From Bacteroidales bacterium (GTDB taxonomy: Bacteria; Bacteroidota; Bacteroidia; Bacteroidales; UBA932), in the NCBI GenBank assembly GCA_016288775.1, contig JAEELG010000015.1, positions 1-54,314 of the forward strand: a stretch of DNA of 54,314 nucleotides. Reading direction: 5' to 3'. How positions within the stretch are numbered: position 1 is the stretch's first letter; every line of letters begins with the position of its first letter. This document shows positions 6,644-16,219 of this stretch, piece after piece. Both the position numbers and the translations under genes were made by a program. Under the pieces are notes generated by a model, which worked only from the letters and a program-made list of their open reading frames with translations, did no database searches and was not told where the DNA came from.

Positions 6644-9600
6644 GCCATTTTCCTTTTCTTACGTTTTTCCTGCCTTACGCAGATGGCGCAATACACCGTG
6701 GGGATGAGCACCAGGGTCACCAGCGTGGATACGCTGAGTCCCCAGCACACCGTGACACCCAGCGAGCGCCACAGTTCCGAACCCTCGCGCAGGCCGATGG
6801 CCATGGGCAGCATGCCCAGCACCGTGGTGAGCGTGGTCATGAGAATCGGGCGCAGACGGCTGCGGGCAGCCGTGGTGGACGCGTCGCGCACGTTCATGCC
6901 GCGCTCGCGCAGCAGTATGGTGTAGTCGATCAGCACGATACCGTTCTTGACCACTATGCCCAGCAGGATTATGATACCCACCAGCGACATCATGCCCAGG
7001 TTTACGCCGCTCAGCGCGAATCCGATGAGCACGCCGACCACTGCGAACGGCACGCTGAACATAATCACGAACGGGCTCATGAACGACTCGAACTGCGAAG
7101 CCATGACCATGTACACCAGAATGATGATCAGCGCGATGAGGAGGAACAGATCGGCGAACATGTCCTGCTGGTCCTCGTAGTCGCCGGCAATCTGGATGTT
7201 GAGTTCCGAAGGAACGTCGGTGGCGTCGATCGCCCTCTGGGCAGCCTCAACCGCCTCCGACAGGGCCTTGCCGCGCGCCACGATTCCGGTGACGGTGATC
7301 AGTCGCTCGCGGTCTTTGCGCTCGATGGTCGGAGGCACCTGCGTCTCGACGATGGTGCCCAGTTCCTTCATGCGCACGGGCATTCCGGCGCCGTTCATCA
7401 CGGTGATGTTCTCCATGTCCTCGATGCTGGTGCGGAATTCGGGGGAGTAGCGCACGCGTATGCTGTACTCCTCGCCGTCCTCGCGGTAGTACGAAGCCAC
7501 CGTACCGCTCATGGCGGCGCTGAACGCGGCTCCGGCGGTTGAGGAATTGAGGCCGTTGAGCGCCAGCTTGGTGCGGTCGAAGTCCATCTGGAATTCGGGG
7601 GTGTACTCGTCGCGGCTGAGCGTCACCTGCGCGTAGGCAGGGTCCTGCAGCATCTTGGCGCGCAATTCACGTGCGATGAGGTCGGTGGTCTCGAAGCTGT
7701 ATCCGTACACCTCCACCTTGACCGTGGATGCGCCGCCCGGACCCATGCCGCCCTCGGTGACCGTGGCGCGGTGGATTTCGGGATACTTCTTCAGCACTCC
7801 GCGAATCACGTCGGAAATCTCGGCGCTGCTGCGTTTTCGCGTGCTGCTGGTGCCGATGCGCACGTTCATGGAAATCACGTGCGTACCGTTGTTCTGCATG
7901 TTGGCGAAGGTGTTGTCGGTGTCGGCCTGGCCGAAGGTGAAGTTGATGCGCTGCGCCTCGGGGACCGCCGCACACACATCGTTGTACAGGTTGAACGCGA
8001 ACTCACGGGTGACGTCCTGAGCCGTACCCATCGGCAGCTCGATGTTGCAAGAGATGCGGTCGGAATCGCCGCGGGGGAAGAATTCAGTCTTTACGCCGGG
8101 GGCCAGCAGAGCAACGGTGACCGCAAAGATGGCGAAGAAGGTCAGGATGACTATCGCCCGGCGGCCGGTGGCCCAGTGGATGACGTGTCCGTATCCCCTT
8201 GATATCCAGTCGATGAAGCGGTTGATGGGCTTGAAGATGGCGTTGTACGCCTTGCCGTGCTTCTCGTTTGGCTTGAGCCAGCGGGAGCAGAGCATAGGCA
8301 CCAGCGTAAGGGCCGCGGTGGTGGATACGATCATAATGATGCTCACGATCCAGCCGAGCTGGCGGAACATGATGCCTGCCATGCCCTTGATCATCGTCAG
8401 GGGCAGGAACACGCAGAGCATGGTGAGCGTCGAGGCGATGACGGAGATTCCCACTTCGGAGGTTCCGTGCACCGCCGCTTCCTTGGGCCGTTCACCGCGC
8501 GCAAGGTGCGTGGATACGTTCTCCAGCACCACGATTGCATCGTCCACCACCATGCCGATCGCGATGGCGAGAGCCGACATCGAAATGATGTTCAGCGTGT
8601 TGCCGGTGGCAAAAAGGTACACCAGCGATGCCAGCAGGGCCATCGGGATGGACAGCACGATGATGAAGGTGGACTTGAAATTCCCCAGGAAGATGAACAC
8701 GATAAGCATGACCACCAGGAAGGTGATGATGATGGTGTCGCGAAGGGTCTTGATTGTATTGATGATCTCGGTGGAACCGTCGATCAGTATGGTCACGTCG
8801 ACGTCGGTGGGAAGCGTGGGGCGTATCTTGTCCAGCTGCTTCTTGACGCCGCGGATCACGTTAACCGTATTGGCGCCCGACTGCTTCTGGATGATGATTC
8901 GCGCCGAGCGCGTGCCGTCGGTGTACGACTCCTGCTCGCGCTCCTGGCCTCCGTCGTGCACGGTCGCCACGTCGCGAAGGTACACCGCGCGCCCGCCGGA
9001 GTTGCCGACCACGATGTCAAGCAGCTCGGAGGGGTCGCCGAATTCCTTCTGCACGCGAAGGGTGTAGGTACTGGAACCGATGTCGATGTTGCCGGAGGGC
9101 AGGTTGCGGTTCTCGGCGGCGATGATGCTTGCGATGGAGCTCACGGTGAGGTTGTATGCCTGCAGGCGGGTGGGGTCGCAGTACACCTGGATCTCACGCG
9201 AAGGGGCGCCGGCCACGCTCACGGTACCCACACCCGGCACGCGGGCGAGGGGAGTGGCAAGGCGGTCGTCGAGTATCTTGTCGAGCCCCTGCAGGCTCTC
9301 CTCGGCGGTGGCGGTGAGCAGCATGATGGGCATGTCGTCGGCGCTGAACTTGAAGATTACGGGCATGGAAGCCCCGTCGGGCAGCGTCGAGTTCACTGCG
9401 TCCAGCTTGTCGCGGACGTTGTTGGTGGCCTCTTCGATGTCGGTGCCGTACTCGAAGGTAAGGGTGAGCAGCGAGATATTCTCCTTGGAGCGCGAAGTGA
9501 GCTCCTTGAGGTTCTCCACGCCGTTGAGGGCGTTCTCGAGCACCTTCGTAAGGTTGGTTTCGATATCGGCGGCGTTGGCGCCGGGATACGAAGCCATTAC

Positions 9601-9738
9601 CATGATGGTATTGGAATCCGACTCGGGGAACTGGGCGATGCTCGTCCGGCTCAGCGAGAAGATGCCCAATATCATGAAGGCTATGAAGACGAGCGCGGTC
9701 GTTACGGGATTGTCGACCGCTTTACGGTAGATGCTCAT
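6640..9738 (-). CDS. RND multidrug efflux permease (AcrB-like)
   Basis: Inner-membrane proton-driven pump of 1032 residues, normal for the hydrophobe/amphiphile RND family. It opens with MSIYRKAVDNPVTTALVFIAFM, has two large periplasmic loops, and carries the proton-relay pair in IAIGMVVDDAIVVLENV (equivalent to AcrB Asp407-Asp408). The second half repeats the fold and ends in VTLVLIPTVYCAICVRQEKRKKRK. It overlaps the adaptor gene upstream and the small P-II-like gene downstream by ATGA. With the adaptor and TolC-like protein it forms a complete tripartite pump. The substrate cannot be predicted, and no regulator gene is adjacent. Confidence 0.95.
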   Translation of the reverse strand: MSIYRKAVDNPVTTALVFIAFMILGIFSLSRTSIAQFPESDSNTIMVMASYPGANAADIETNLTKVLENALNGVENLKELTSRSKENISLLTLTFEYGTDIEEATNNVRDKLDAVNSTLPDGASMPVIFKFSADDMPIMLLTATAEESLQGLDKILDDRLATPLARVPGVGTVSVAGAPSREIQVYCDPTRLQAYNLTVSSIASIIAAENRNLPSGNIDIGSSTYTLRVQKEFGDPSELLDIVVGNSGGRAVYLRDVATVHDGGQEREQESYTDGTRSARIIIQKQSGANTVNVIRGVKKQLDKIRPTLPTDVDVTILIDGSTEIINTIKTLRDTIIITFLVVMLIVFIFLGNFKSTFIIVLSIPMALLASLVYLFATGNTLNIISMSALAIAIGMVVDDAIVVLENVSTHLARGERPKEAAVHGTSEVGISVIASTLTMLCVFLPLTMIKGMAGIMFRQLGWIVSIIMIVSTTAALTLVPMLCSRWLKPNEKHGKAYNAIFKPINRFIDWISRGYGHVIHWATGRRAIVILTFFAIFAVTVALLAPGVKTEFFPRGDSDRISCNIELPMGTAQDVTREFAFNLYNDVCAAVPEAQRINFTFGQADTDNTFANMQNNGTHVISMNVRIGTSSTRKRSSAEISDVIRGVLKKYPEIHRATVTEGGMGPGGASTVKVEVYGYSFETTDLIARELRAKMLQDPAYAQVTLSRDEYTPEFQMDFDRTKLALNGLNSSTAGAAFSAAMSGTVASYYREDGEEYSIRVRYSPEFRTSIEDMENITVMNGAGMPVRMKELGTIVETQVPPTIERKDRERLITVTGIVARGKALSEAVEAAQRAIDATDVPSELNIQIAGDYEDQQDMFADLFLLIALIIILVYMVMASQFESFMSPFVIMFSVPFAVVGVLIGFALSGVNLGMMSLVGIIILLGIVVKNGIVLIDYTILLRERGMNVRDASTTAARSRLRPILMTTLTTVLGMLPMAIGLREGSELWRSLGVTVCWGLSVSTLVTLVLIPTVYCAICVRQEKRKKRKMA

Positions 9739-10766
9739 TGCACGACCTCCACGCTTTGTCCGGCCTTGAGCGAGGAGCCGCCCTTGACCACGACCCTGTC
9801 GCCTTCCTCCAGTCCGGAGAGAATCTCATATTTGCCGTCGAAATGGCGCCCGAGGGTAACCACCTTCACGTGCGCGGTGCCGTCTTCGGCAATCACGAAC
9901 ACATTGCGGGTGCCTGCGCCCTGCATCTTGTTAACTGCGCCGTCGGGCACGGTGATGCTGTTGCGGTCGCCGAAGTTGACCGTCACGCGGGCGTACATTC
10001 CGGGACGGAGCTCGCGGGCGGAGTTGGCCACGGTGACCTCGGCATTGAAGGTGTGGGTGGCGGCGTCCATGGTGGGGTAGAGGCGCTTCACGGTACCCGT
10101 CCAGGTCTTGCCCGGCAGGGCGTCGGCGGTCAGGCTGACCGTGTCGCCGCGCTTTACGCGGGTGTAATCGGTCTCGGAAATGGGGACCAGCAGTTTCACG
10201 GGGGTAATCTGCTGCACCGTGTAGATGGGCTGCGACATCGAATACATGTCGCCCTTGTCGTAGTTGCGGGCGGTGATCACGCCGCTCACAGGGCTGCGGA
10301 GCACGGTGTTCTCTTCGAGGTTCCTGTATGTGCTGCGGCTCACGTTGCAGGCCAGCTCGAGCTGGTCGAAGTCGGCCTGCGAGATGCCGCCCTGTGCGAG
10401 CAGGGTGCGCACGCGCTCGAGCTCGGTCTCGTCGTTGCGGAGCTTGAGGGCCGCCTGCTCGAGCTGAACGCGGTCCATCTCGGCCAGCACCTGACCGCGC
10501 TGGACGAAGTCGCCCACCTCCACGTTGAGTTTCTGGATACGGCCGGCGCTCTGCGGGGCTATGTTGTTGATTACGTTGGCCTGTACGGTAGAGGAGTAGA
10601 GCCCGGTCTGGGGCACTTTCTCGTACGCGGCGACCGTTACCGTGACCTTGGGTGCGATTTCGGTGGCCTGTGCGGCGCTTCCCGATGCGGTGCTGCCGGA
10701 AGAACCGGAGCCGCAACCCGCAAGTATCAGCGCGGCGGCGGCGAAGAGGAGTATCTTGCTATTCAT
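9735..10766 (-). CDS. RND efflux periplasmic adaptor (membrane fusion) lipoprotein
   Basis: A 343-residue adaptor that joins the pump to the outer-membrane channel. MNSKILLFAAAALILAGCG is a lipoprotein signal with lipobox LAGC, which fixes the start at 10766 rather than at the ATG 30 bases further upstream. Domain order: lipoyl half-motif (INNIAPQSAGRIQKLNVEVGDFVQRGQVLAEMD), helical hairpin, second lipoyl half (NTVLRSPVSGVITARN), beta-barrel and membrane-proximal domain. It starts 8 bases before the TolC-like stop (ATGAATAG overlap), showing tight translational linkage. Confidence 0.95.
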   Translation of the reverse strand: MNSKILLFAAAALILAGCGSGSSGSTASGSAAQATEIAPKVTVTVAAYEKVPQTGLYSSTVQANVINNIAPQSAGRIQKLNVEVGDFVQRGQVLAEMDRVQLEQAALKLRNDETELERVRTLLAQGGISQADFDQLELACNVSRSTYRNLEENTVLRSPVSGVITARNYDKGDMYSMSQPIYTVQQITPVKLLVPISETDYTRVKRGDTVSLTADALPGKTWTGTVKRLYPTMDAATHTFNAEVTVANSARELRPGMYARVTVNFGDRNSITVPDGAVNKMQGAGTRNVFVIAEDGTAHVKVVTLGRHFDGKYEILSGLEEGDRVVVKGGSSLKAGQSVEVVQ

Positions 10767-12162
10767 TGACTGTGTGATTATCGGTGAAATCGGCACCCAG
10801 GGTGCCCTCGAGGTCGGAACGGGCCGACAGATAACTGAAGATGGCCTGGCACACGCCGAGTTTGGACTGTGTGAGCGCGAGCTGGGCGTCGCCGAGGTCG
10901 GTGAGGGTGCTGCGGCCCACCTCGTACGACTTGCGTGCGATGTCGTAGGCCTTGGTAGCTGTCTCCACGGCGCTGCTGGCGGAGGCGTAGCTCTTGCCGG
11001 CGGTCTCCATGGTGCCGAGATACTGGCGGATGGCTATCTGCAGCTGGCGTTCGGTGTTGGTGCGCTGGATGTCGAGCTCGCGCGCCTGCACCTGCGCGGC
11101 CTTCACGGCGTTGAGGCGCTTGCCGCCTGCGAATATGGGGATGCTGAGACTCAGGCCCACGTAGGAATACGGCGACCATTTGTACTCGCTGAAGTTGTAG
11201 TCGTTGGCCATGGCGTTCACGCTGTAGTTGAATCCCAGCGAGAGCGAGGGCAGCGAGGCGTACTGTTGCAGCTTTATGGTGTTGGCGAGCTGTTCCGCCT
11301 GGATGGCGAGCTGACGCAGCGAGGAATTGTCTTCGAGGCCTTCGCCCGGAACCAGGGTTTCCTGCAGCTGGCCGGCGTAGTCGAGCAGCGAGCCCGCTAC
11401 GTCGATGGCGCCGTCGAGGTCCACTCCCATCACCGCCTTGAGCTGCCAGAGACCTATCTCCACCGCGTTTTCGGAGTCGTAGACGTTGGGAATCGCGTTG
11501 GCGAGTGTGGTCTTGGCGCGGGTGAGGTCGAGTTCGGATGCGCGCTGGGCGTTGAACTTCTTCTGCGTGAGCTCGAGGTTCTCGAGGGCGTTCTCGTACA
11601 CCGATTTATATACCTCGAACGCCTCTTTTGCGAGCAGAACGGAGAAGAAGGCCTTCTTGACCTGGGTGACTGTCTCAAGACGCGAGCTGCGAGCCTTTTC
11701 CACCGCCAGCTCGACGTCCTGGCCGCTTATGCTGATGCTCTTCCAGAGCTGCGCGTTTACGATGGGCATGCTGGCGCTTACGCCGGTGGACCAGGTGTTC
11801 CAGCGGCCTACCTCGAAGCCGTCGCGTGCACGCGAGGAGCCGCCTTCGTCACCGCCGCCACCGCCTCCGAGAGCGGACATGTCGAAGTCCATGTACATCA
11901 CCTGTTTCTTGATGGTGCGCTGATAGGAGCCGGATCCGTCGATCTGCGGGAACAGGGCCGCGTAGCTGCCCTTGCGGGCGTAGCCGGTGCGCTCTATTTC
12001 GAGATCCGCGATACGTACGGAGGCGTTCTCGCTCAGGGCGGTCTGAATTGCCTGTTCGAGCGTCAGGAGAACGGGCTCCGGAGTGGCCTCCACAGGCTCC
12101 TGGGCCCTGGCGAAGCAAAACGCCGCCGCGAGGCACAGAAGGGAAATCAAAGGTTTTTTCAT
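10759..12162 (-). CDS. TolC-like outer membrane efflux protein
   Basis: Outer-membrane channel of the tripartite pump, 467 residues. MKKPLISLLCLAAAFCFARAQ is the signal peptide; this ATG at 12162 is preferred over an open extension 39 bases upstream. Two TolC-type repeats are visible (LTLEQAIQTALSENASVRIADLEIERTG and the later QLAIQAEQLANTIKLQQYAS), each followed by long helical segments. It is the first gene of the efflux operon. The upstream region is shared with the divergent lgt; on this strand only a weak -7-like GATTTTTG (12199 to 12192) is seen. Confidence 0.93.
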   Translation of the reverse strand: MKKPLISLLCLAAAFCFARAQEPVEATPEPVLLTLEQAIQTALSENASVRIADLEIERTGYARKGSYAALFPQIDGSGSYQRTIKKQVMYMDFDMSALGGGGGGDEGGSSRARDGFEVGRWNTWSTGVSASMPIVNAQLWKSISISGQDVELAVEKARSSRLETVTQVKKAFFSVLLAKEAFEVYKSVYENALENLELTQKKFNAQRASELDLTRAKTTLANAIPNVYDSENAVEIGLWQLKAVMGVDLDGAIDVAGSLLDYAGQLQETLVPGEGLEDNSSLRQLAIQAEQLANTIKLQQYASLPSLSLGFNYSVNAMANDYNFSEYKWSPYSYVGLSLSIPIFAGGKRLNAVKAAQVQARELDIQRTNTERQLQIAIRQYLGTMETAGKSYASASSAVETATKAYDIARKSYEVGRSTLTDLGDAQLALTQSKLGVCQAIFSYLSARSDLEGTLGADFTDNHTVNE

Positions 12163-12213
12163 AACACTGTATAACGAGCGCATTTTTACTACAAAAATCA
12201 TACCCGTGCAGGG

Positions 12214-12244
12214 TTGCTAATATTCTCCAAAAACCCTATATTTG
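12214..12244 (+). promoter_or_regulatory. Promoter of lgt
   Basis: TTG at 12214-12216 and TATATTTG at 12237-12244 are separated by 20 nt, matching the Bacteroidota -33/-7 pattern. The lgt ATG at 12263 lies 18 bases downstream. An in-frame TTG at 12242 falls inside the -7 box and is therefore unlikely to be the start. Confidence 0.75.
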
Positions 12245-12262
12245 AAAGCTAAAACTACGGTT

Positions 12263-13135
12263 ATGGAAATGCTTGTTGTACATTGGAACGTCGATCCCAT
12301 ACTCATCCATATAGGCAATGGCGGAATACGCTGGTATTCGCTGCTCTTCGTGGGCGGATTCATACTGGGCTGGTATCTTTTCCGGTGGTTCTTCCGCCGC
12401 GAGAAGGTAGACGAAAAGCTGCTTGACCCGCTTCTCTACACCTTGCTGATCTGCACCATAGTCGGAGCGCGTCTCGGGCACTGCATCTTCTATCAGCCGG
12501 ATTATTTCTTCGGCTCCTGGCAGGGATTTTTCGAGATATTCATGCCCTGGAAGGGCGGCCTGGCGAGCCACGGAGGGGCCATCGCCTTGTTGCTCGGCGT
12601 GTGGTGGTATTCCGCCCACTATGGCAAGAAGCACGACTTCGACTACCTGTGGGTGATGGACCGCCTGGTGATTGCCGTCGCTTTCACCGGCTGCCTGATA
12701 CGTCTGGGCAACCTCTTCAATTCCGAAATCTACGGCGACGTGACTTCGCTGCCCTGGGGCTTCATCTATGAGCTCCGCGGCGAAACCGAGCCCAAGCATC
12801 CCACCCAGCTTTACGAGGCCGGCAGTTATCTGATCCTTGGCCTGGTGCTGCTCTGGGTATACGCAAAGAAACTCGACAAGGTACACCGCGGGTTCTTCTT
12901 CGGCCTCTTCCTTATAGGCTGCTTCGGCATGCGCTTCCTCATCGAATTCATCAAGGAGCCGCAGGAGGCGTTCGAGCAGAGCATGGCGCTGAACATGGGC
13001 CAGCTGCTCTCCATTCCGTTCGTACTTGCCGGAATTGCGCTTCTGGTGTACGCGGCGGTGACCAAACGCCCCGCGGCCATCGTGCATCCGGAGCCTCCCA
13101 AGAAGCCCGTAACGCACTACGCCAAGCCGATATGA
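12263..13135 (+). CDS. lgt: Prolipoprotein diacylglyceryl transferase
   Basis: Integral inner-membrane enzyme that moves diacylglycerol from phosphatidylglycerol to the lipobox cysteine of prolipoproteins, the first step of lipoprotein maturation. The 290-residue protein has several membrane segments, the conserved WKGGLASHGGAIALLLG and the Lgt signature region IRLGNLFNSEIYG. ATG at 12263 (MEMLVVHWNVDPILIHIG) is chosen because it follows the promoter; the ATG at 12269 is an alternative. The many lipoproteins in this window are its expected substrates. It overlaps the next gene as ATGA. Confidence 0.95.
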   Translation: MEMLVVHWNVDPILIHIGNGGIRWYSLLFVGGFILGWYLFRWFFRREKVDEKLLDPLLYTLLICTIVGARLGHCIFYQPDYFFGSWQGFFEIFMPWKGGLASHGGAIALLLGVWWYSAHYGKKHDFDYLWVMDRLVIAVAFTGCLIRLGNLFNSEIYGDVTSLPWGFIYELRGETEPKHPTQLYEAGSYLILGLVLLWVYAKKLDKVHRGFFFGLFLIGCFGMRFLIEFIKEPQEAFEQSMALNMGQLLSIPFVLAGIALLVYAAVTKRPAAIVHPEPPKKPVTHYAKPI

Positions 13136-14625
13136 TGCGCCCCCGCCTCCTTGCCGCAGCCCTGTGCGCGGCGCTTGCCTTCGCGTCCTGCGAAAAGATC
13201 CAGCCTGACAATCCCGACAATCCCGCCGATGACACCCAGGCGGACGGGCGTTTCGACCCCGCCACCGACAATTATTCCATAGTCCACGAGCTGCGCGGAG
13301 TGTGGCTCGCCACAGTATCCGGCACCGACTGGCCCAAGACCAAGAACAACGCCGCTGCGCAGAAGAAGGAGCTGACCGACTACATCAAGGCGGTGGCCGA
13401 TGCCGGCTGCAATACGGTTTTCTTCCAGGTGTGCTCCAATATGGACGCCCTGTGGCCTTCGCAGCTGCTGCCGTGGAGTTCCGTGCTGAGCGGGACCGAG
13501 GGCGTCGACCCGGGGTACGACCCCGCCGAACTCGCGGTTCAGACCGCCCATGAGTGCGGAATCGAGATCCAGGCCTGGATCAACCCTTATCGTATCGGTT
13601 CCAAAAGCAAGACGCACAGCGCCCTGAGTCCCGTGATCGCCCGCCCCTCGCTGGTGAAGGAGTACGACTCCAACCTCTATCTCGACCCTGCGCTGCCTGA
13701 AACGCACGCTTTCCTGGGTGAGATAGCCACGGAGCTGATGAGCAAATACGAATTCGACGGCCTGCATATCGACGACTACTTCTATCCTTCCGGCTACAAC
13801 AAGGACCAGAAAGGCTGGGAGACTGACACCTACCCCAAATACGGCGGCGGCAAGGACCGTGAGGAGTGGCGCTTCTCGAATGTGGATGCGAGCGTGAAGG
13901 CGCTCTGGGAAGCCACCCATGCGGCGCGTCCCACGGCGGTGTTCGGCGTTTCGCCCCGCAGCCGCTCCGACCTTTATCTCCCGCAGTACGCCGATCCCGA
14001 GCGCTGGGCCAAGGCCGGAACCATGGATTACGTGGTGCCGCAGATCTATTGGACCATCGAGAGGGGGGATTTCGCCGCTTTCGACACGGTGATGCAGCAC
14101 TGGAACGGGCTGGTGGGCACGATACCGGTGTACATAGGCATCGCCGCCTATAAGATGGATCCGACTTATTACAACCAGGCCAAGAACGGAGAATTCCAGT
14201 TTGTCGACGAGTTCATCAAGCAGATTTCCCTCTGCCGCGGCGCAAGATTCTGCAAGGGGCATGTATGGTTCCGCACCGAGAGCCTGCTCAAGGCGGAACT
14301 GAACCGCTGCGTGAAGGAGAAGATTTACGCCGGCGCCGGCAGCCTGGTGCCCGAAATGGGGCCCGACGTGTCCGGCAGGCCGTCCATGCCTGTCGTGCAA
14401 GTCAGCGGCACCACCCTGAACTGGCAGTCCGACCCCGACGCCACGGCCGGCTACGCGGTGTATGAACTCGCGCGCGTCGCCGCCGGCTCCAAGTCCTGGA
14501 TCTCCAGGCTGGTGGGAAAAACCAAGTCTACGTCATTCGCGGGCAAATCCGGCGCGAACTATGTCGTCCTCGCCCTCGGCGCCCGCCGCTACTCCAACCC
14601 TTCCGATCCTGTGTGGGTGGAATAA
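13132..14625 (+). CDS. GH10-like (GHL10/DUF187, YngK-type) family lipoprotein
   Basis: A 497-residue secreted lipoprotein (LAFASC lipobox) of the GHL10 family, a TIM-barrel group related to glycoside hydrolases; some relatives act on, or are proposed to act on, peptidoglycan glycans. Typical parts are ELRGVWLATVSGTDWP, KAVADAGCNTVFFQV, CGIEIQAWINPYRI, FDGLHIDDYFYPSGY and MDYVVPQIYWTIERG. The C-terminal 100 residues look like a beta-sandwich (PVVQVSGTTLNWQSDPDATAGYAVYE), perhaps FN3-like. The gene overlaps lgt by ATGA. Exact activity is not predictable. Its stop abuts the stop of the convergent DUF2807 gene with no terminator between. Confidence 0.85.
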   Translation: MMRPRLLAAALCAALAFASCEKIQPDNPDNPADDTQADGRFDPATDNYSIVHELRGVWLATVSGTDWPKTKNNAAAQKKELTDYIKAVADAGCNTVFFQVCSNMDALWPSQLLPWSSVLSGTEGVDPGYDPAELAVQTAHECGIEIQAWINPYRIGSKSKTHSALSPVIARPSLVKEYDSNLYLDPALPETHAFLGEIATELMSKYEFDGLHIDDYFYPSGYNKDQKGWETDTYPKYGGGKDREEWRFSNVDASVKALWEATHAARPTAVFGVSPRSRSDLYLPQYADPERWAKAGTMDYVVPQIYWTIERGDFAAFDTVMQHWNGLVGTIPVYIGIAAYKMDPTYYNQAKNGEFQFVDEFIKQISLCRGARFCKGHVWFRTESLLKAELNRCVKEKIYAGAGSLVPEMGPDVSGRPSMPVVQVSGTTLNWQSDPDATAGYAVYELARVAAGSKSWISRLVGKTKSTSFAGKSGANYVVLALGARRYSNPSDPVWVE

Positions 14626-15330
14626 CTACCGGTCTCCGGTAAGGGACAGGCTGCGGGAATTGACGTTTCCGGAGCCGTTGATCTTGTGGTCGAGAGTGCG
14701 GGCGTTGCCGTAAAGGGTCACGTCGCCGCTGCCGTTGATGCGCACGACCACGTCGCCTGCGTTCCTCAGGCCGATGGATGCGTCACCGCTGCCGTTGATG
14801 GTAATCTGGACGCTTTCTGCGGAAATCTCGTCGACTTCGATGTCGCCGGATCCGGAAACCTTGGCGGTGAAACCGTTGCAGCTGACGGTGTGTGCCTTGA
14901 GGTCGCCGCTTCCGTTGAGGATGAAGCTGAAGTTGTCGTCAAGGCTGAGATCCCCGGGGATGAGGCAGTCGCCGGAGCCGTTGAGTTTGATTGCCTTCAC
15001 TCCGGCGTTGCAGACGGAAAACAGGGTTCCCTTGGTGGGGATGGGAGACTTGCCGCGCTCGGTCGAAACTTCCAATATGTCCCCGACAACTCCGACCGTG
15101 TAAATGTCCATGAGGTTTTCGTCGGTGCGGAGAGTCGCGCTCCGTCCTCCGGTGGTCTGCGAATAAACCACGTCAAAAGCGCCCGAAAGCTTGATTTCAT
15201 TGAACTCCGGGAGCTCGTAATTCTTTTCGGTGATGACTCCGTTGCCCTTGACCGGCTTGGATATGATATTGATGGAGATGCAGGAAATGACTGCTGCCGC
15301 GACCGCGGCGATAACGAGAATGCGTTTCAT
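14626..15330 (-). CDS. DUF2807 (head GIN domain) secreted protein
   Basis: A 234-residue exported protein with an N-terminal hydrophobic signal (MKRILVIAAVAAAVISC, lipobox-like AVISC) and a DUF2807 beta-helix-like domain. KGNGVITEKNYELPEFNEIKLSGAFDVVYSQ is the family opening. Six repeats of the type (L/I/V)(N/S)GSG(D/N) follow at about 20-residue spacing, consistent with a stacked beta structure. The family was once labelled putative autotransporter adhesin; the real role is unknown. It lies 6 bases after the methyltransferase gene on the same strand. Confidence 0.85.
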   Translation of the reverse strand: MKRILVIAAVAAAVISCISINIISKPVKGNGVITEKNYELPEFNEIKLSGAFDVVYSQTTGGRSATLRTDENLMDIYTVGVVGDILEVSTERGKSPIPTKGTLFSVCNAGVKAIKLNGSGDCLIPGDLSLDDNFSFILNGSGDLKAHTVSCNGFTAKVSGSGDIEVDEISAESVQITINGSGDASIGLRNAGDVVVRINGSGDVTLYGNARTLDHKINGSGNVNSRSLSLTGDR

Positions 15331-15336
15331 ATTGCT

Positions 15337-16218
15337 TTACTTTTCTACTCTTACAACTATTGACAAAGGCAGGACTTTGCCGAAGGAATCCTTCAGCGCA
15401 AGTTCGCCGGAAGTGATTTTTGCTTCGCCGTTCCTTATGCCGAAGGCTTCGCGGACCAGCGTTTCGCCGAGGGCGGCGCTGTAGCCGTTGGAATACAGGT
15501 TCAGTACCACGAAGCCGTCCGGCTCGCGGATCTGCGCTACTGTGCGGAGCATCTCGAAGAGGCACTCGTCGAGCTTCCATTTTTCGCCGTCGGGCCCGTG
15601 GCCGTATGCCGGCGGATCCAGGATAATGCCGTCGTAGCGGTTGCCTCGGCGCGCTTCCCTGCGTGCAAACTTCATGGCGTCTTCGATAATCCAGCGTATG
15701 CCGTCGAGGCCGCTGCGTTCCATATTTTCGCGTGCCCAGGTGACTACCTGGCGGACGGAGTCGAGGTGCGTTACGGAAGCCCCTCCGGCACGCGCCGCGA
15801 GCGAGGCTGCACCGGTATAGGCGAACAGGTTGAGCACCCTGGGGTTCTGCATCGCCGAGCAGCGGCCGTAGATGAACTCCCAGTTAGGAGCCTGCTCCGG
15901 GAACACGCCCACGTGCTTGAAAGACGTAAGCCCGAGGCGGAGATTCAAACTTTTATACTTTATCCACCACTGATCGTCCATGCGGTGGAGGCGCTCCCAG
16001 GTTCCGCTGTCCTCCTTTCCGGCCTTGCCAAACCCGGCGCCGGGGCGGAAGCGAGTGTGCGCAATGCGGTCCCACTCGGCCTGCGGCAGACTCTTGTCCC
16101 ACAGCGCCTTGGGCTCGGGACGCGCAAGCACATAGGCGCCGAAGCGCTCAAGCTTCTCGCCGCAGCCGCTGTCCAGCAGCTCGTAATCCTTCCAGGCGGA
16201 ATCGGGAAATTCTATCAC
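15337..16218 (-). CDS. SAM-dependent methyltransferase, RlmI/RlmK-like
   Basis: A 293-residue class I methyltransferase related to RlmI/RlmK rRNA methyltransferases. Seen: VLNLFAYTGAASLAARAGGASVTHLD (SAM-binding motif I and the acidic end of strand 2), a motif equivalent to DPP in IILDPPAYGHGP, and the C-terminal beta segment GKVLPLSIVVRVE. The N-terminus lacks a full PUA domain, unlike E. coli RlmI, so this is the shorter form. rRNA or other RNA cytosine is the likely target but is inferred. One base separates its start from the stop of the upstream gene. Confidence 0.85.
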   Translation of the reverse strand: MIEFPDSAWKDYELLDSGCGEKLERFGAYVLARPEPKALWDKSLPQAEWDRIAHTRFRPGAGFGKAGKEDSGTWERLHRMDDQWWIKYKSLNLRLGLTSFKHVGVFPEQAPNWEFIYGRCSAMQNPRVLNLFAYTGAASLAARAGGASVTHLDSVRQVVTWARENMERSGLDGIRWIIEDAMKFARREARRGNRYDGIILDPPAYGHGPDGEKWKLDECLFEMLRTVAQIREPDGFVVLNLYSNGYSAALGETLVREAFGIRNGEAKITSGELALKDSFGKVLPLSIVVRVEK

Positions 16219-16219
16219 G

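Noticed and set aside
12192..12199. GATTTTTG considered as a firm promoter of the tolC-like gene
   Set aside because: One mismatch to the -7 consensus and no -33 element at the right distance, so it is mentioned only in the gene entry.
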